From Acheta domesticus (taxonomy: Eukaryota; Arthropoda; Insecta; Orthoptera; Gryllidae): a DNA stretch of 64,000 nt. The notes below the pieces were generated by a model, which had not been told where the DNA came from, made no database searches, and saw only the letters and a program-made list of their open reading frames with translations. Position 1 is the stretch's first letter; the number at the start of each line of letters is the position of its first letter. Positions 12,233-25,000 of the stretch are shown piece by piece. The position numbers were made by a program, and so were the translations under genes. The stretch spans positions 72,310,984 through 72,374,983 of the forward strand of contig JAHLJT010003656.1 in assembly GCA_031308135.1 (NCBI GenBank), written 5' to 3'.

Positions 12233-12822
12233 ACCGGGAGATGTGGCTCAGGGAATCAACTGGTGCAGTCACTGCAGTGCCTGACAGGGAGACCCTAAGT
12301 TTCGAAAACCGACTGTGGCAGACTTTTTTAACACTTGCTAGACAGGTGGGTAGAGTTCAGCCGCTGTCTGGAGGAGAGTTCTAGCAACCGGCCGCTCTGA
12401 TAGGTAGTTTTCCGTGGTTTCTCCGATCAACACCAGGTGAATTTATTTATTTATTTGATAAAAGACAGTAAAAACTGTATATGACGTAGCAGTAACCTAA
12501 CAAACGGGCTACTGACAGTGCTCGATGTTTCCTTCCTCTTCCTTACCCTATCTTTACCCCATACTTACACACACTAACACTCACATGTACTGTTCTACCA
12601 CACATGCCGGGAGACCGGTTCGGAGCTTGTCCTGGCTGGGGCGATGCCACGGTTGTGGGAGATACGTGGTTGGGGAAACCCCCTCTAACTGACGGTAGAT
12701 CGGCGCCGGATCTTGCTATCCAGCGGGAGAATATCACTCCGAAATCCAGAGGAAAGCATGTACTAGACTCATGGGACCAATGACCTTAGCATTTGACGGT
12801 ACCAGAATCACAATCAATTAAG
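12233..12822 (+). mobile_element. Full-length composite tRNA-SINE with 12-bp TSD
   Basis: 590-bp element flanked by the identical 12-mer CCCAATTGGTGG at 12221-12232 and 12823-12834. It starts with a tRNA-like head (A box GATGTGGCTCAGGG; decayed B box GTTTCGAAAACC near 12299). Then come a body with GCCGCTGTCTGGAGGAG and GTGGTTTCTCCGATCAACACCAGG, an (ATTT)-rich insert near 12440, and a long conserved 3' region (GGCGCCGGATC, TGGGACCAATGACCTTAGC) ending in CAATCAATTAAG. SINEs have no protein: they are Pol III transcribed and moved by LINE enzymes. This is the reference copy for the family here. Confidence 0.92.
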
Positions 12823-12834
12823 CCCAATTGGTGG

Positions 12835-15800
12835 TCCATGGTGTTCCGTAGAAACACGCAAACACTTTACGGTGGAAATTCTACATCTCGAATCTAAAGC
12901 GAAAAAAAAATTCAACTGACATATTTCGGAATAGTGAAGTTCGAGATTCGTTGCGTTGTATGTAATACAGAAGCTTGAATAATTCAGGTGATTTTCAAAG
13001 ATAAAGCTGCTTTCTGTTGTGTTCTTCTAATTTCAAAAGCACAAAAATTAATTTAAAGTGGAAGTACGCATGAACATTCACAAGGTAATGAACATTTTTT
13101 TAATATTCTCTCAACTCTCTTGGAGGCAAATAAATCGCCGTAGGTGTGGTGCAGAACGTAGCTTCAAAAACACTGTTTGTGTTGATGGTGTGGCGTCTCT
13201 CGCATTTTTAATAAAACAACAGAAAAAAGTTTTCCTCCGGGGTACGATGAGATATCGTGAGAGATGTTAAAGATATTGTAATGGATAAAAAGTTGGGAAA
13301 CGATGACGTCCACCGTTTCTAAAATTTGCACTACCGCTTAGTCGTTTTTTCGGAGTTGGTCAGATAATCGTATCAGCCTCAGTTAAAATCCCCTGGATAA
13401 TTTATTTTCTTTTCGATTTACAACACTTGAATCTCTTAAACTGAAATGAGAACTAATATTAGATAGTAAAATGGAAAAGATTGAGAGTCAACAATTGACG
13501 CCAACGAAACGTTTTCTTATTAAAAGTATTCGAAGCGTCAGCAGATTTCACTTTGTGAAAAACAACTTTTTTTGAAAAGGCTTACTGATTTAGTCAAACA
13601 TATTATTTCGTAATTTTTCATTTACTCGTAAGTACATATGTTCATTAACGCGTGATTTACAAAACGAAACTCGTTGTAAAATTGTAATTACCTTCTTTAA
13701 TTTTTTCCAAAGTTTTCCAGAAACCGAGGAAATGTGGAGAAGAGAATCTGTTGAAAGCAAAAGTCGACGAAGTGAAGGAGAACTATATTTAATCATGAAT
13801 GTCGTCCTTTGGGTTTAACTGGCACGTATTTTACCCAGTAGGATTATTTATGAAGGTAATAAAAACGTCAAACCGTTATGACAGATGACGGAGTAGTGTC
13901 GTAGTAAAGATATGGCTTCCGTTTATGGAGCAACGGCAGGAAGGAAAGATTAAAAGAAAATCTACACTTTCAAACGAGCTTAAGGAATGGAAATTTTTCC
14001 AAAACTCTGTAATCTGACCAACCTAGTTCGACAAATTACTAAAGTTTATTAATACAAATGGAAGCAGCCACCGATATAAATTTGCCTTTTAGAGAGACTG
14101 AATCAGAATCGGTTTCGAAGGGCACCGAGGCGATGCTTGTTTCGTAATGCTAGTTTGAAACAGCTACTTCCATGTCTGTCCATTTTATAGCTACGACGTT
14201 CCCGTTAAGATTAAATTTCTCTGAGAATTCACAAATCGAGGGTTTATGTAAAAATATTTAAACTTTTTAAAATAATAGATCATTGTTTCCACCCAGATGT
14301 ATTACAGACCACAAAAGCAAATTGAAAATAGGATTATGTACTCCATTCGAAATTGTTAATTCATGGAGTAAACAAAATATATGGCAAACTTGTTTATCTT
14401 GTGTCAAAAGTTAAGAGTAGCTAAGAGTAATTTTCAAGAGTCCATTTAATGTAAAAGTAGTAGTTTATGCAATTAGTTTATAATGTTTAACTTTATTGTA
14501 TGAGTGAATATTTTGAAAACGAGAGACGAGAAATGTTAGGAACGTGAACGAAAACGAGAGACGTTAGGAAGTGGGTTTTCAAATTTGTACGAATGCAATA
14601 AAGAAACATTATATACGCTATTTTTGTGTAACAGCACTAAATTTTTTAAGAGAATCGAACATAATTTTGAGAAACAATTTTTTTGTGGTATTTGGCATTT
14701 TTGTGAGAAAACTGAGGTCAACTGTTTCGTTTATCGCCCACCCCTTCCCTACCGATTCTCTGGGTATTATTGGCTGAATTTGTGATGACGCAATTATTCG
14801 TGACACAAATGGCAAACATGTAGTCTGTGCCGCAAGGTGCCCTTTAATGAATGATTTCTTGTAACGAAAAAGGTCGTCAATAATGCAGGAATACAAATAA
14901 AATATTGAAAAACATTAAGCTGACAGTGAGTACAATAAAATATTGAAATGTTAATACATTTTTATAGTCTTAGGAAGACATAGATGTGCTAATCAAATGT
15001 CACATTTGAAGTTCGTAATTTAACAAACCACATTAAGTGTGAAGCACCTCGAAAATAAAATAGTTGTACTCTTAATTCGTACATGTGTTGCAGTTTTCTG
15101 AGCAGTAATTTTACACCACAATCCATGGTGTATCCCATTCATTGAGCTATATTCAAACAGTTATTGCTCAGTGTAAAATGAAACCGTAAAAATAACATTA
15201 TTCTTTGCTTCCAATTACATCGATATGGAATCCAGCCTTCATTTAGCTTAAAGTGACGAATGCTATTTTAAGTGAAATTTATAATCTAATGTTGATAATA
15301 CAGTTGAATTAAGCAAAGATACATCATCTAAAAAGGCCGATGCTTTGTTGAGTACCCTCCTTTTCTTGCGCCCTCATTTCTCTGAATGTGAGAGGAGTGG
15401 GTTTTTTGTTTATTTCGGTTGTAGGACTGTTATGTGAAATCTGTACTTCGTTTTCGATGTAAAATAATTTATATTATATGGGAATGTTTGATTTGATTTA
15501 TTTGGTCAAAAAACAGTACAAACTGTATGTGACGCATGGCGAATTTTGGTTGTCAGAATGGTTTTGTTGCCATTTTGTTTGTCAGATTTTGTTCACAAAA
15601 AACGTTGCTATCTTGTATTCTTAATCCAACTAATGTTGATGAAGGAGTGAGAATAGGGAGTTCGAAACTCAAGAAAACATACGCGTATTATAATTAATAT
15701 TTAGAATCAAGTATAAATTAATAAATTTGGGCCTTCAAGTGCGTCAGTTGATCATTACTTCTTATGACTTCCTAAGCCAGTAATAATGTGTTAACATTTC

Positions 15801-16364
15801 CCCCTTTTTCACTTCTATTCTTGACATGTAATTTTCACCGTATTTAACATATAATTTTTAGTTTTACTTTAAAAAGGCATATTTTTCTCTTGTTTCCTCA
15901 GCCCTAACATTTCTCTTTTATCCAAAAGGCACAAAACCCGCCTTTCTGTCTGTCTAGAGATTTTGCATTTAACTGTAATATTTAAAATATGTGGTTATGT
16001 ATTGTCAAATTACAAATAATATCAGTTACATTTAACATCTCCATTATTTCTGGAATTTTAATTTCCCAATACAGATGACTTACCTTTCATATTACTCATA
16101 TTTTGGCATTTCTCACACCTCAATTTTCGTTATCCATTCCACCTACGCGCTTATGCATTTTTTCTATGAGCTTTTCTTAAAGTTAGCTCAGTGAGAAGGG
16201 AATTTCACATCACACCATTGGCAAATAATAAACAATACTTCACAAATTCCACAGAAACTCGCATGTTTAAACAGATAATATTTGAGATATCTTTTCGCTT
16301 TATTTTGAATTACTTCATATTAAAAAAAACATCGAACACTTGTAGAAGATTTAATACACACATT
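12835..16364. other. AT-rich DNA, no gene seen
   Basis: Longest quiet stretch of the left part. A GATTTATTTGGTCAAAAAAC...CTGTATGTGACG segment at 15495-15535 resembles an insert inside the SINE at 12440-12490, so it is probably a repeat fragment. Confidence 0.55.
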
Positions 16365-16490
16365 TTACTTTCCCGCAAACTACTTACGTAGTATAAAGAA
16401 ACGTAATGCTGCAGCGTAAAACGACGATTTTTTGACCGAAAAAAGCATATTGTGGGGCCCTGGTACGAAAAAAATGATAAATCGCGTTCT
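16365..16490 (+). mobile_element. Foldback-family fragment
   Basis: TTACTTTCCCGCAAAC, ACGTAATGCTGCAGCG and TGTGGGGCCCTGGTACG resemble the outer end of the copy at 56150-56275. Confidence 0.55.
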
Positions 16491-16581
16491 TATATGTAGT
16501 AAATTGTTTTCAAATGTCATGTTTGTAGTACAAATGCTTTCATTATTTTTTTTTCTGAAATAGAGGAAAAGACACTTTAAA

Positions 16582-18078
16582 CAACACCATCTAGACATAC
16601 TTTACAAGGCCTGAGCAGTCATTCAAGATGGCCGGCTGAAAAGGCCATACAAACTGAAATGCTAAGTCAAATTGTGGTTACCAGACAAAAATATTACACT
16701 ATCAAATAAGAAGAATTCAACTGAAAGATTGTTCATAAAAATGTTTTCTTTTTGAGGCAAAAAAGCTGCATGTACTATCAATTAATACTGTTATCACCAC
16801 TTACAACGCACAGTACATGAAACCCTATCTATTATATCCTTAATATACTTTTTTCAAAATATTTTGCAAGTCTTGATTTTAAATGTATCGTGAGAGGCAC
16901 TAATTTATGATTATCACTTATTTATGTGTTTGTTTCTTGTACACTTCAAAAAATTTTCAATTTATTTCATTTGAGGTTCTTAACGAAATGAACACAATCT
17001 CATGCATTAGGATGAGGAAATATTATGAAACCTAAATGTTTGAAATATTTATAAGAAAATGGTTATATGGTAAATAGCATGCAAGGCAATATGAAAAGCC
17101 ATAAACTCTATTGATATGCACTACTTTTCTTTGTAAAGAGTTTCATGTTTTCCAACATAAAACAACAGGTTTGTTAAATTGTGAATTTGAGGTATTGATT
17201 TGAAATAAGAGGTCTGAAATTAAAGCAAAACCATCATGAGGACTGTTATAGCTACTAGTATTAAAACATAACATTAACCTAACATTTTCTAATTTATTTG
17301 TTATTACATACACTATCTGATATTGTAGTGCCCCCAACTTTTAATACTTTTTTTACAATTATAAACACTGAATTTAAATTCCTTATCCTCCACAACTGAA
17401 TTGATAATTTTAAAGGCACAATTACAATCAATATGGTGAAAAAGAATACCATCTTCTTTATTAGTGATCAACTAATAATAGTCCAAAATAAGCAAATCCA
17501 ATTTGCTTCTTAGTTCATCAAAAGTACTGAAAGATATTTTATTTAATCTTGCAATGTTTTCTTTAGCACGTTCTTCAATAGCAGCAAGCAGACATGCAAT
17601 TTCTTTTCTTGAGAACTTTCTCTGTAAGAAGTGCTTGGGCGATTCAAGTAAGCAGGACAATTGCGCAACAAAGAAGGCATAGCTCCACGGGACAGTTGTG
17701 TATGCTTTAAAGGAACACTGATTTTAGTCCACTATCACAATAGAACACTGAATTCTTCTCAATTTCCCATGTTTGCAAGTGCAATTCTCGAATCTGAAAG
17801 TAAACACTGATCTTAGCAACTTACACTCTTCACTTTTTATCTTAATTTCCTCACCTGGGGACACAGTCCTTATTTATCATGATTCTCACTGTTATCAACA
17901 ACGGTCTACACATACGACACATACTACATTTACGTACATAACCGCAACTCGAAAGCTACAACTGCTATTCAACGTGCACAACTGAATCGCCTCAATTCGA
18001 ACGAGTCGGCCTTTTGTAGCCGTCATATTGGCTTTGAAAAACTGCAGTTCTCAGGCCTTGTACGTCTAGGTGGTCTTG
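16582..18078. mobile_element. 1.5-kb DNA transposon with imperfect TIRs
   Basis: The left end CAACACCATCTAGACATAC and the inverted right end CAAGACCACCTAGACGTAC match with three differences. Both continue into CAAGGCCTGAG and, with indels, to AAAAGGCC about 65 bp in. The element is flanked by the 7-mer CTTTAAA on both sides (16575-16581, 18079-18085). The 7-8 bp duplication suggests a P-like or hAT-like mechanism; the family is not identified. The interior is AT-rich. The only notable frame is minus 17472-17660 (62 aa), with no domain I recognise, so the copy is probably non-autonomous or decayed. Confidence 0.8.
17472..17660 (-). pseudogene. Short ORF inside the 1.5-kb transposon
   Basis: 62 codons, charged and helical in character (RKEIACLLAAIEERAKENIA), in the middle of the TIR element. 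It could be a remnant of a transposase carboxyl end, since it is more protein-like than its surroundings, but no catalytic motif is visible and I do not recognise the family. Confidence 0.3.
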
Positions 18079-18085
18079 CTTTAAA

Positions 18086-18710
18086 GCGGAGGAGGTTTCA
18101 TTTTTGTTGACCTCTCAGAATTTTCAAAAATTTCAATAGTTGAAGGTCAGAGACAATAGGTGTGCTGGTAGGCAACCCGCGATGATATTTGGAATTTTGT
18201 CTGAATTAAAATTATTCACGAAATTAGAAACTATAACCCCTATCCTGGTTAAACTCGGTATATTGCAAATGATATAAATTCTATTATGAACGGTTATAAA
18301 GTATACTGAGCGTTAATTGTATACACGGCTCTGGCCACCCCCATTATTCTTCTTTGCGTTCGCGCAGTTGGATAATAAAATGCTTTTGCCCACTTTTTAA
18401 AGTACGAAATTATTTATTTTTAATGAAAATGGTGGTAGACGATTTAAATGGAAAAATTCTGGATAGTGTTTACGAAAAATTGAAAAAAAAGTGTAGATTT
18501 AAATCAGTTTTCAAGTATGATTTAAATCTCAATTTATTTTCGTGTTATAATTTAACTGATATAGATAGCCACTTTCCTCCTATCAGAAGGCTTCACCTAC
18601 TGTAAACCTTTTTTGAAATCTGGGTTGTCGTGCGATCGGGTCTACCCACAGAAACCCCGGTGACGCAACTTACAAAGCGCAATTTAAGTGGCCCAACCCA
18701 GGTGTTTTCA
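18086..18710. other. Spacer between transposon and array
   Basis: AT-rich. The 83-codon plus frame (18354-18605) has no recognised domain. Confidence 0.55.
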
Positions 18711-19930
18711 AGATGGTGTTTACAACCCAGGTGTCCGCAACCCAGGTGTCCGCCACCCAGGTGTCCGCCACCCAGGCGTCCGCCACCCAGGTGTCCGCCA
18801 CCCAGGCGTCCGCCACCCAGGTGTCCGCCACCCAGGTGTCCGCCACCCAGTTGTCCGCCACCCAGTTGTCCGCCACCCAGTTGTCCGCAATCCAGTTGTC
18901 CGCAATCCAGTTGTCCGCAATCCAGTTGTCCGCAACCCAGTTGTCCGCAACCCAGTTGTCCGCAACCCAGTTGTCCGCAACCCAGTTGTCCGCAACCCAG
19001 TTGTCCGCAACCCAGTTGTCCGCAACCCAGTTGTCCGCAACCCAGTTGTCCGCAACCCAGTTGTCCGCAACCCAGTTGTCCGCAACCCAGTTGTCCGCAA
19101 CCCAGTAGTCCGCAACCCAGTAGTCCGCAACCCAGTAGTCCGCAACCCAGTAGTCCGCAACCCAGTAGTCCGCAACCCAGTAGTCCGCAACCCAGTAGTC
19201 CGCAACCCAGTAGTCCGCAACCCAGTAGTCCGCAACCCAGTAGTCCGCAACCCAGTAGTCCGCAACCCAGTAGTCCGCAACCCAGTTGTCCGCAACCCAG
19301 TTGTCCGCAACCCAGTTGTCCGCAACCCAGTTGTCCGCAACCCAGTTGTCCGCAACCCAGTTGTCCGCAACCCAGTTGTCCGCAACCCAGTTGTCCGCAA
19401 CCCAGTTGTCCGCAACCCAGTTGTCCGCAACCCAGTTGTCCGCAACCCAGTTGTCCGCAACCCAGTTGTCCGCAACCCAGTTGTCCGCAACCCAGTTGTC
19501 CGCAACCCAGTTGTCCGCAACCCAGTTGTCCGCAACCCAGTTGTCCGCAACCCAGTTGTCCGCAACCCAGTTGTCCGCAACCCAGTTGTCCGCAACCCAG
19601 TTGTCCGCAACTCAGTTGTCCGCAACTCAGTTGTCCGCAACCCAGTAGTCCGCAACCCAGTAGTCCGCAACCCAGTAGTCCGCAACCCAGTAGTCCGCAA
19701 CCCAGTAGTCCGCAACCCAGTAGTCCGCAACCCAGTAGTCCGCAACCCAGTAGTCCGCAACCCAGTTGTCCGCAACCCAGTTGTCCGCAACCCAGTTTTC
19801 CGCAACCCAGTTGTCCGCAACCCAGTTGTCCGCAACCCAGTTGTCCGCAACTCAATTTCCGCAGCCCAGTTGTCCACAACCGAGGTGTCCACAACCCAGG
19901 TGTCCGCCACCCAGGTATCCGCAACCCGGA
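18711..19930. repeat. 15-bp minisatellite next to exon 3 donor
   Basis: About 81 tandem copies of AACCCAGTTGTCCGC. Variants occur in blocks: CCAGGTGTCC and CCAGTTGTCCGCCA at the 18.7-18.9 kb edge, twelve units with AGTAGTCC around 19100-19275 and eight more around 19643-19755, the rest AGTTGTCC. Edge units are the most diverged, as expected if the array turns over by unequal exchange. Because 15 is divisible by 3, frames on both strands stay open, producing spurious long ORFs. In the gene's transcript the unit is G-rich (GCGGACAACTGGGTT). The array ends 30 bp from the exon 3 donor. Confidence 0.97.
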
Positions 19931-19960
19931 CAGCGCAACGCTAAAGCGAAAGCCTCTTAC

Positions 19961-20213
19961 CTTGAAGGCGACGCTCTCGATGGTGAGCAGGACGCGCGCG
20001 AAGACGCGCCGGTCGGAGCGGAAGGAGAAGCGGCAGCGCACGTCGCGCCCGGGGCCCGCGCGCTTGTACACGAGCGTGTTCCTCGGCGAGCGCAGGCGGC
20101 CCGCGGGGCGCCGCCAGCTGTGGAACACCTCGTCGCACGCGGTGCCCGCCACGCGCTCGCCCGACGCCGTGTCGTTGAAGAAGTCGTAGTGCGCCCAGTA
20201 GTACAGCGACGAC
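19961..20213 (-). CDS. CUB-domain protein, internal exon 3 of 3 visible
   Basis: Third visible exon, 253 nt. The acceptor is ctctgcgtgcgcag|G and the donor AAG|GTAAGA, phase 0. GG from exon 2 plus the first G makes glycine, giving SYSG-G/S-SLYYWAHYDFFN in frame. This finishes the second CUB and starts a third: TACDEVFHSW ... GRDVRC again has 31 residues between its first two cysteines, as in the previous CUB, then FSFRSDRRVFARVLLTIESVAFK. FNDT is a second N-glycosylation sequon. The following exon was not found; it should begin in phase 0 and carry this CUB's other two cysteines. The minus reading frame stays open through the donor into the adjacent 15-bp array, so an unspliced message would encode a long CGQLG-type repeat. 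That is a property of the array, not evidence of coding. Confidence 0.9.
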
Positions 20214-20543
20214 CTGCGCACGCAGAGGCGGGGCACGCGTTACCTCTGCTCTTGCTCAGGAACATCGTAAAATGTTCGTAAAAAATGATGACAAATATTA
20301 TAAGGAGGGCGACCGTGATGGGGATGACAGAAATAGTGATAGTGGTGGTTAAAAAGTTTATGTTCGGGTTTATGATTCGGGGGTAAGTTGATTGATGCGC
20401 ACTCCCGGTTATGTGGTATTAAACGTGTAATTATGATGTATATACCTTTGCAATATATTTGTATTTGGTGAAGAGCAGCATTTTAACAAAATTCTACTAC
20501 TCTCGGGTAAGTTACTAAAGTAATATTAGTAACATTATCAATT

Positions 20544-21278
20544 GCCGGCTGAAGTAGCTCAGGGGATCAACTTTTGCCACTGCAGTGCGTCTGACCGGGA
20601 GGTTATAGGATTCGAGTCCCGACGGTGGCAAGCTTTTTGACACTAACTACGTAGTTAGGCCGAGCTCAGCCGCTATTTGCCGGAAAATGTTAGAGACCGG
20701 CACTCTGATCTGTTGTTTTCCGTGATTTTTTATCAATACACTCATCCGATAAAAGACACCAACCCATCAACGATTTCTCCGATAAACACATCAATACACA
20801 TCAATGCACTAACACCACACCACTATATACGTCAAGAGACCAATCGGGAGCTTAGTTACGTCGTGGTAACCGCAATAGATCGTATGTCAAATCTACCGAA
20901 AATTTCAGGAGGAACGAAGAACGTTCTCTACCTCTCACTGTCTTAGCAGTCGCTTTCGCAAATTTACAAGCATGTACACAACGGTGTAATAAACAAAAAA
21001 AGTTATTTCTTTTTTACATGCGACCTATTGCAGCACCTATGCAATTAACCTATGCAATTTATTACATGTGACGATATACCGGCTAGGGTGAAACCCCGCT
21101 AGTGGGAGACAACTGAATGAAGAAAATTGGAGGCCGACGTGTAGGTCGGTGCCGGATCTGACGATTAAGAATAGGAAAAACATCACCCCTCCTGTGATTA
21201 AACATACAATAGACTTAAGAGACGAATGACAACAACCGTTGCTGCTCCCGTAAACACGAAATAATCAATCAATAATGA
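20544..21278 (+). mobile_element. Composite SINE, long diverged copy
   Basis: Same family. The head has AGTAGCTCAGGGGATCAAC, a B box GGATTCGAGTCCC (20608-20620) and GACGGTGGCAAGC. The body has GCCGAGCTCAGCCGC and TGTTGTTTTCCGTG. The 3' end has GACGTGTAGGTCGGTGCCGGATC and an AATCAATCAATAATG tail. The central part is rearranged or replaced. It inserted about 330 bp upstream (transcript sense) of exon 3 inside the large intron, antisense to the CUB gene. Confidence 0.85.
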
Positions 21279-21834
21279 CCAATTATAATAATTTCTGTTA
21301 CACTCCATCGAGACATACGCTGGTTAACCTTAATACTCCGTGATGATCGGTTCCAGACATTACTAATCTCACGATTTTTAACACTAGAGTATTCTGATTT
21401 TTCAGAATCCAGTTTTCTACACGCGCATGATGCACTAGTGTAGAAGTGTGAGACTTCAACACAAAATAGTACACCAGTCATTCCTTTTCAATCGCAAAAA
21501 AATCTGGAAAATAAAATGTTTGTCTTGAATCTTCAAATACTGTAAAAATTGAAATTGTTATTCAGTTTTGATTATATGGTGACCAGAAGTACGATGGGAT
21601 TGACTATGTGATGACGGAACAGTCCTGTATATGGGACATTAATTTCCCTTCGATGCTTCGAGTAACTTTAAACTCTGCTTGATTTGTTTGAGAACCTGTT
21701 TTTGAAAGTTATTTGATAGAATTGTTTACAAAATTACTGTCCTCGTATCTTTATTGTTTCAGGAAACAGTAATTTATATTTACAGACCAAGGTAACTAAG
21801 GTACATGTACATATAAGGTAACTCAGAGCCAGCA

Positions 21835-22025
21835 TTACCGATGTGTCTAGAGCGATTTTTATTAGGAGATTCTAGGGTTCGTGTGTCGAAGGTCGCGGAG
21901 TTTTGACACTAGCGACATAGCCAGATTAAATTCAGCCCCTATGAGGATAATTCTAGCGGCCGGATGCTCTGATCGGCAGTTTTCTGTGAATTCTACGATC
22001 ATAAGCTGGTGTATGACAGAACGCG
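21835..22025 (+). mobile_element. Composite SINE, 5' half fragment
   Basis: Degraded head (TCTAGGGTTCGTGTG) and the first half of the body: GACACTAGCGACATAGCCAG, TTCTAGCGGCCGGATGCTC, TGATCGGCAGTTTTCTGTG. It ends abruptly near 22025. Confidence 0.75.
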
Positions 22026-25000
22026 CGTACGCTATCTTTTCTTCTGGGTCAATTCATTTTAAGTGGTCCAGCGCTGGTCGCTCGCCCATCTCGAAAAAAA
22101 TGCAAATTTTGTGTATAAATTCCCTTATGTTTTGGCTGTTCAAAAATATCTTTAATTTTTTTATCGTACCTGGTTTACAAATTGCGGCTATTTTTGTTTT
22201 ATGCCGTGCGCCATTTGTCACGTTTGTAAACATTTACTCTTTTCTAAATTACTAAGCTATGGTTTTTTATAACATTCCAGAATAAAAAGCATTGGATTCA
22301 GTATACTCTGGCCTACAAGTCGAAATATTATTTACCTACCCTCTGTGTTTGCATCCAAATCTGTGAAACGCGCATGAATGAAATTCGATTTTCAGAGAGT
22401 AATTACTCAAAGAAAGAATATAATCGCAACCTTAATTTTTTCTGTGCTCTTACATATAACGGTATAGTTACTTTTTGTAAAATATAATTCGTAAATAACG
22501 TACCACTTGAAAATTACATCCTCTTAAAAATGGGAATTTTGGATTTTTTCCAAAATTCCAATTGCAATATCTCTGATGAGGGACAACATAAAAATATGAA
22601 AATTGCACACGTGGTAGATCGCTTTAATACCAAACTTCAGAAAAAGTTTCAAGTTTTAGATTTAAGTGGAAGTATTTTTTAAAAAATTGTAAACTTACGC
22701 AAAAAAAGGCTCCATTTCCACATTGAGGATACATTGTGACAAGTTGTAGTCATATTATTTTGCAGCTATTTTAAACTAAAATCTACATTGATTTAAAATA
22801 ATTAATTTTACTTTATTATTAATAAACATAGTGGCATAATATATAATTTTCAATTACAATTATACTTTATTTTAAAACAAACTTCCAGCTTGACATCTAC
22901 ACATGTAATGGAAAATATGATCATCTTGATGATAAAATCTAAACCGGCTAATATAAAAATTGTTTATAAAATATAACAAATAAAGAAATTCAGAGTTTTG
23001 TTTATTTTTTCGAATTTAAACATTCACTACTTCCACGGGACTAATGACCTTGACGTGCCTGGAAATATCTATCAACTAAGCCATAGATATAGTACGTTAA
23101 CTTATCCTGTAATCGTATAGTTAAGAATGTATTCTTTAGATATTAGAAGTAATGAACTGTGAACGTTTTAAATTATCTACGAAAGTCAGTTTAAGAACAC
23201 CAAAACTGAATGTATATCTAGTTAGACTGATTGTGAAATAATTACTTATTACTTATTGTTGCATTTATTCTCCAGATTGTCTTTTCCGTCCGGTTTTTGA
23301 TATACCGAGAAAACACTGAGACAATTGCATTGCTTAGATGATTTGTTTCTCATTAGAAAATCTTTCTTTACTATTTTGAAGCAAGTGTTTTGCAATAATT
23401 TTAATGACTAAAAAAGATATATAAAATGTATAACATCACTGAAAGATAAAAATTCCTCATAGATTAGATTCAAATTAAAGAAAAGTGGTACTCTTTTCTT
23501 AATTTTAACGAAACTTAATTTTAGTGAACCTACTTCTAGCTTAGCATACGGATATGTATTGGCAGGCATGTTAACTATAACTTAAGAAAATATTACATGC
23601 ACATTATTTGACACCATAGGAATCAAGATTTTAAAATTAACAGAAAACGTTTAAGTTTTCAAAATCCAAACCTTATTTTGATCAAATTGTTGAAATTCGG
23701 GAGACCTAAAGTATTAAATTAATAGGCAACCATAAATCAACATTATTAGAGCATTATATGGGCTAGGAGATGGGGAGTAAGCTTTGTGAATGTACACAAT
23801 GATATCTATTCATGTCATTGGGGTAAGCAGGTGCTCCAATTGCCACTGGCCTCTACACGGCGTGTGTCATTGTCCGATAGAATCTACGTTTCATTATACC
23901 TGTCTTATTGACACAATGCCGATACATAACCTTGTCAGAGCACCTTGGCTCATTATTGAGAACCAATTTGAACTATCGTACCTACAGTACAGCTATTGCT
24001 ATGGCTAATGCAAGCGATAAACCTCTCCGAAGTACACAAGCATTGCTTGCTTCCCAAACGACGTAGGGAAATGCGCAATGTACTTCATTTATTGAATACA
24101 GAATTACAGCTGGCCCTGAACATTAATCGCCACTTACCGAAATATGTTAATTTGATATTATTTAATTTACAAAAACTCATCAGATCATCAAATTTACTTT
24201 TGAGTGTTGTTGTAAATAATTATTACTTGCTTTCAGATGGATACGACTTGTTTTTCCTTATAATGGTTTATTCACATACATTTAAGTGCTTGAAGCAATA
24301 AAAAAATATTGTCATTTATTAAGTCAGAGCATTATGATGATCTGACTGATTACACAGATATGTTCCTCATTTGTAAAATGGTAAAAAGTTTAATTTAAAA
24401 TTCAGTTGTAAATTTGATGTTTCGGTTCTGGAAATATTCCAAATATTATGTTTTTCGAGTGTTACAAGAAGAAATACACGCTATTAACTCTTTTCTGATG
24501 CGAGTTATGGGTTGCATTCCATAACCTAACGAATTACAAAAATATTTGCGATAATATTATTCAGTAGGACTTTTTTACTGTTCTGGCAAACGCACAATAG
24601 CTACTCTGGCTCGAAAAATAGCGTTGTCTTGCTTTCATACCTCAGAAAACTTGGAGATGACTTGTTGTTAAAACATATTTCTCAGAGGAGGATGAAACAT
24701 TAACTTTTGGCTGAGGCTGGCGGGCGGAAGAATAACATTAAAGATGACCTCCACCGAGAAATTTCGTTCTGGAGAGCAGACGAATCAGCTCTAGGCGAGC
24801 CTGCGAGAGTCATTGGACTGCGACCGGACGTTATTTTGTAGCAGTTCTCGCACAGAACTTAGTCAACTCGAAACTAGAGCGCACAGCGGCGAATACTTTT
24901 TCCTCGCAGATTCGGTCGGGTGCCTTCGTATACGTATTTGCTCTAAGTCGAGAAACCTCGATCTAGTTTCGAAAGAATCTAGTGACCTAGTTTCGTTGCG

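Noticed and set aside
18711..19930. CRISPR array
   Set aside because: Units are contiguous with no unique spacers, and the genome is eukaryotic.
18593..20236. 547-codon minus frame through the 15-bp array as a repeat protein
   Set aside because: Only the exon 3 part (19961-20213) is coding by splice phase. The rest is a minisatellite whose 15-bp unit lacks stops in several frames on both strands.
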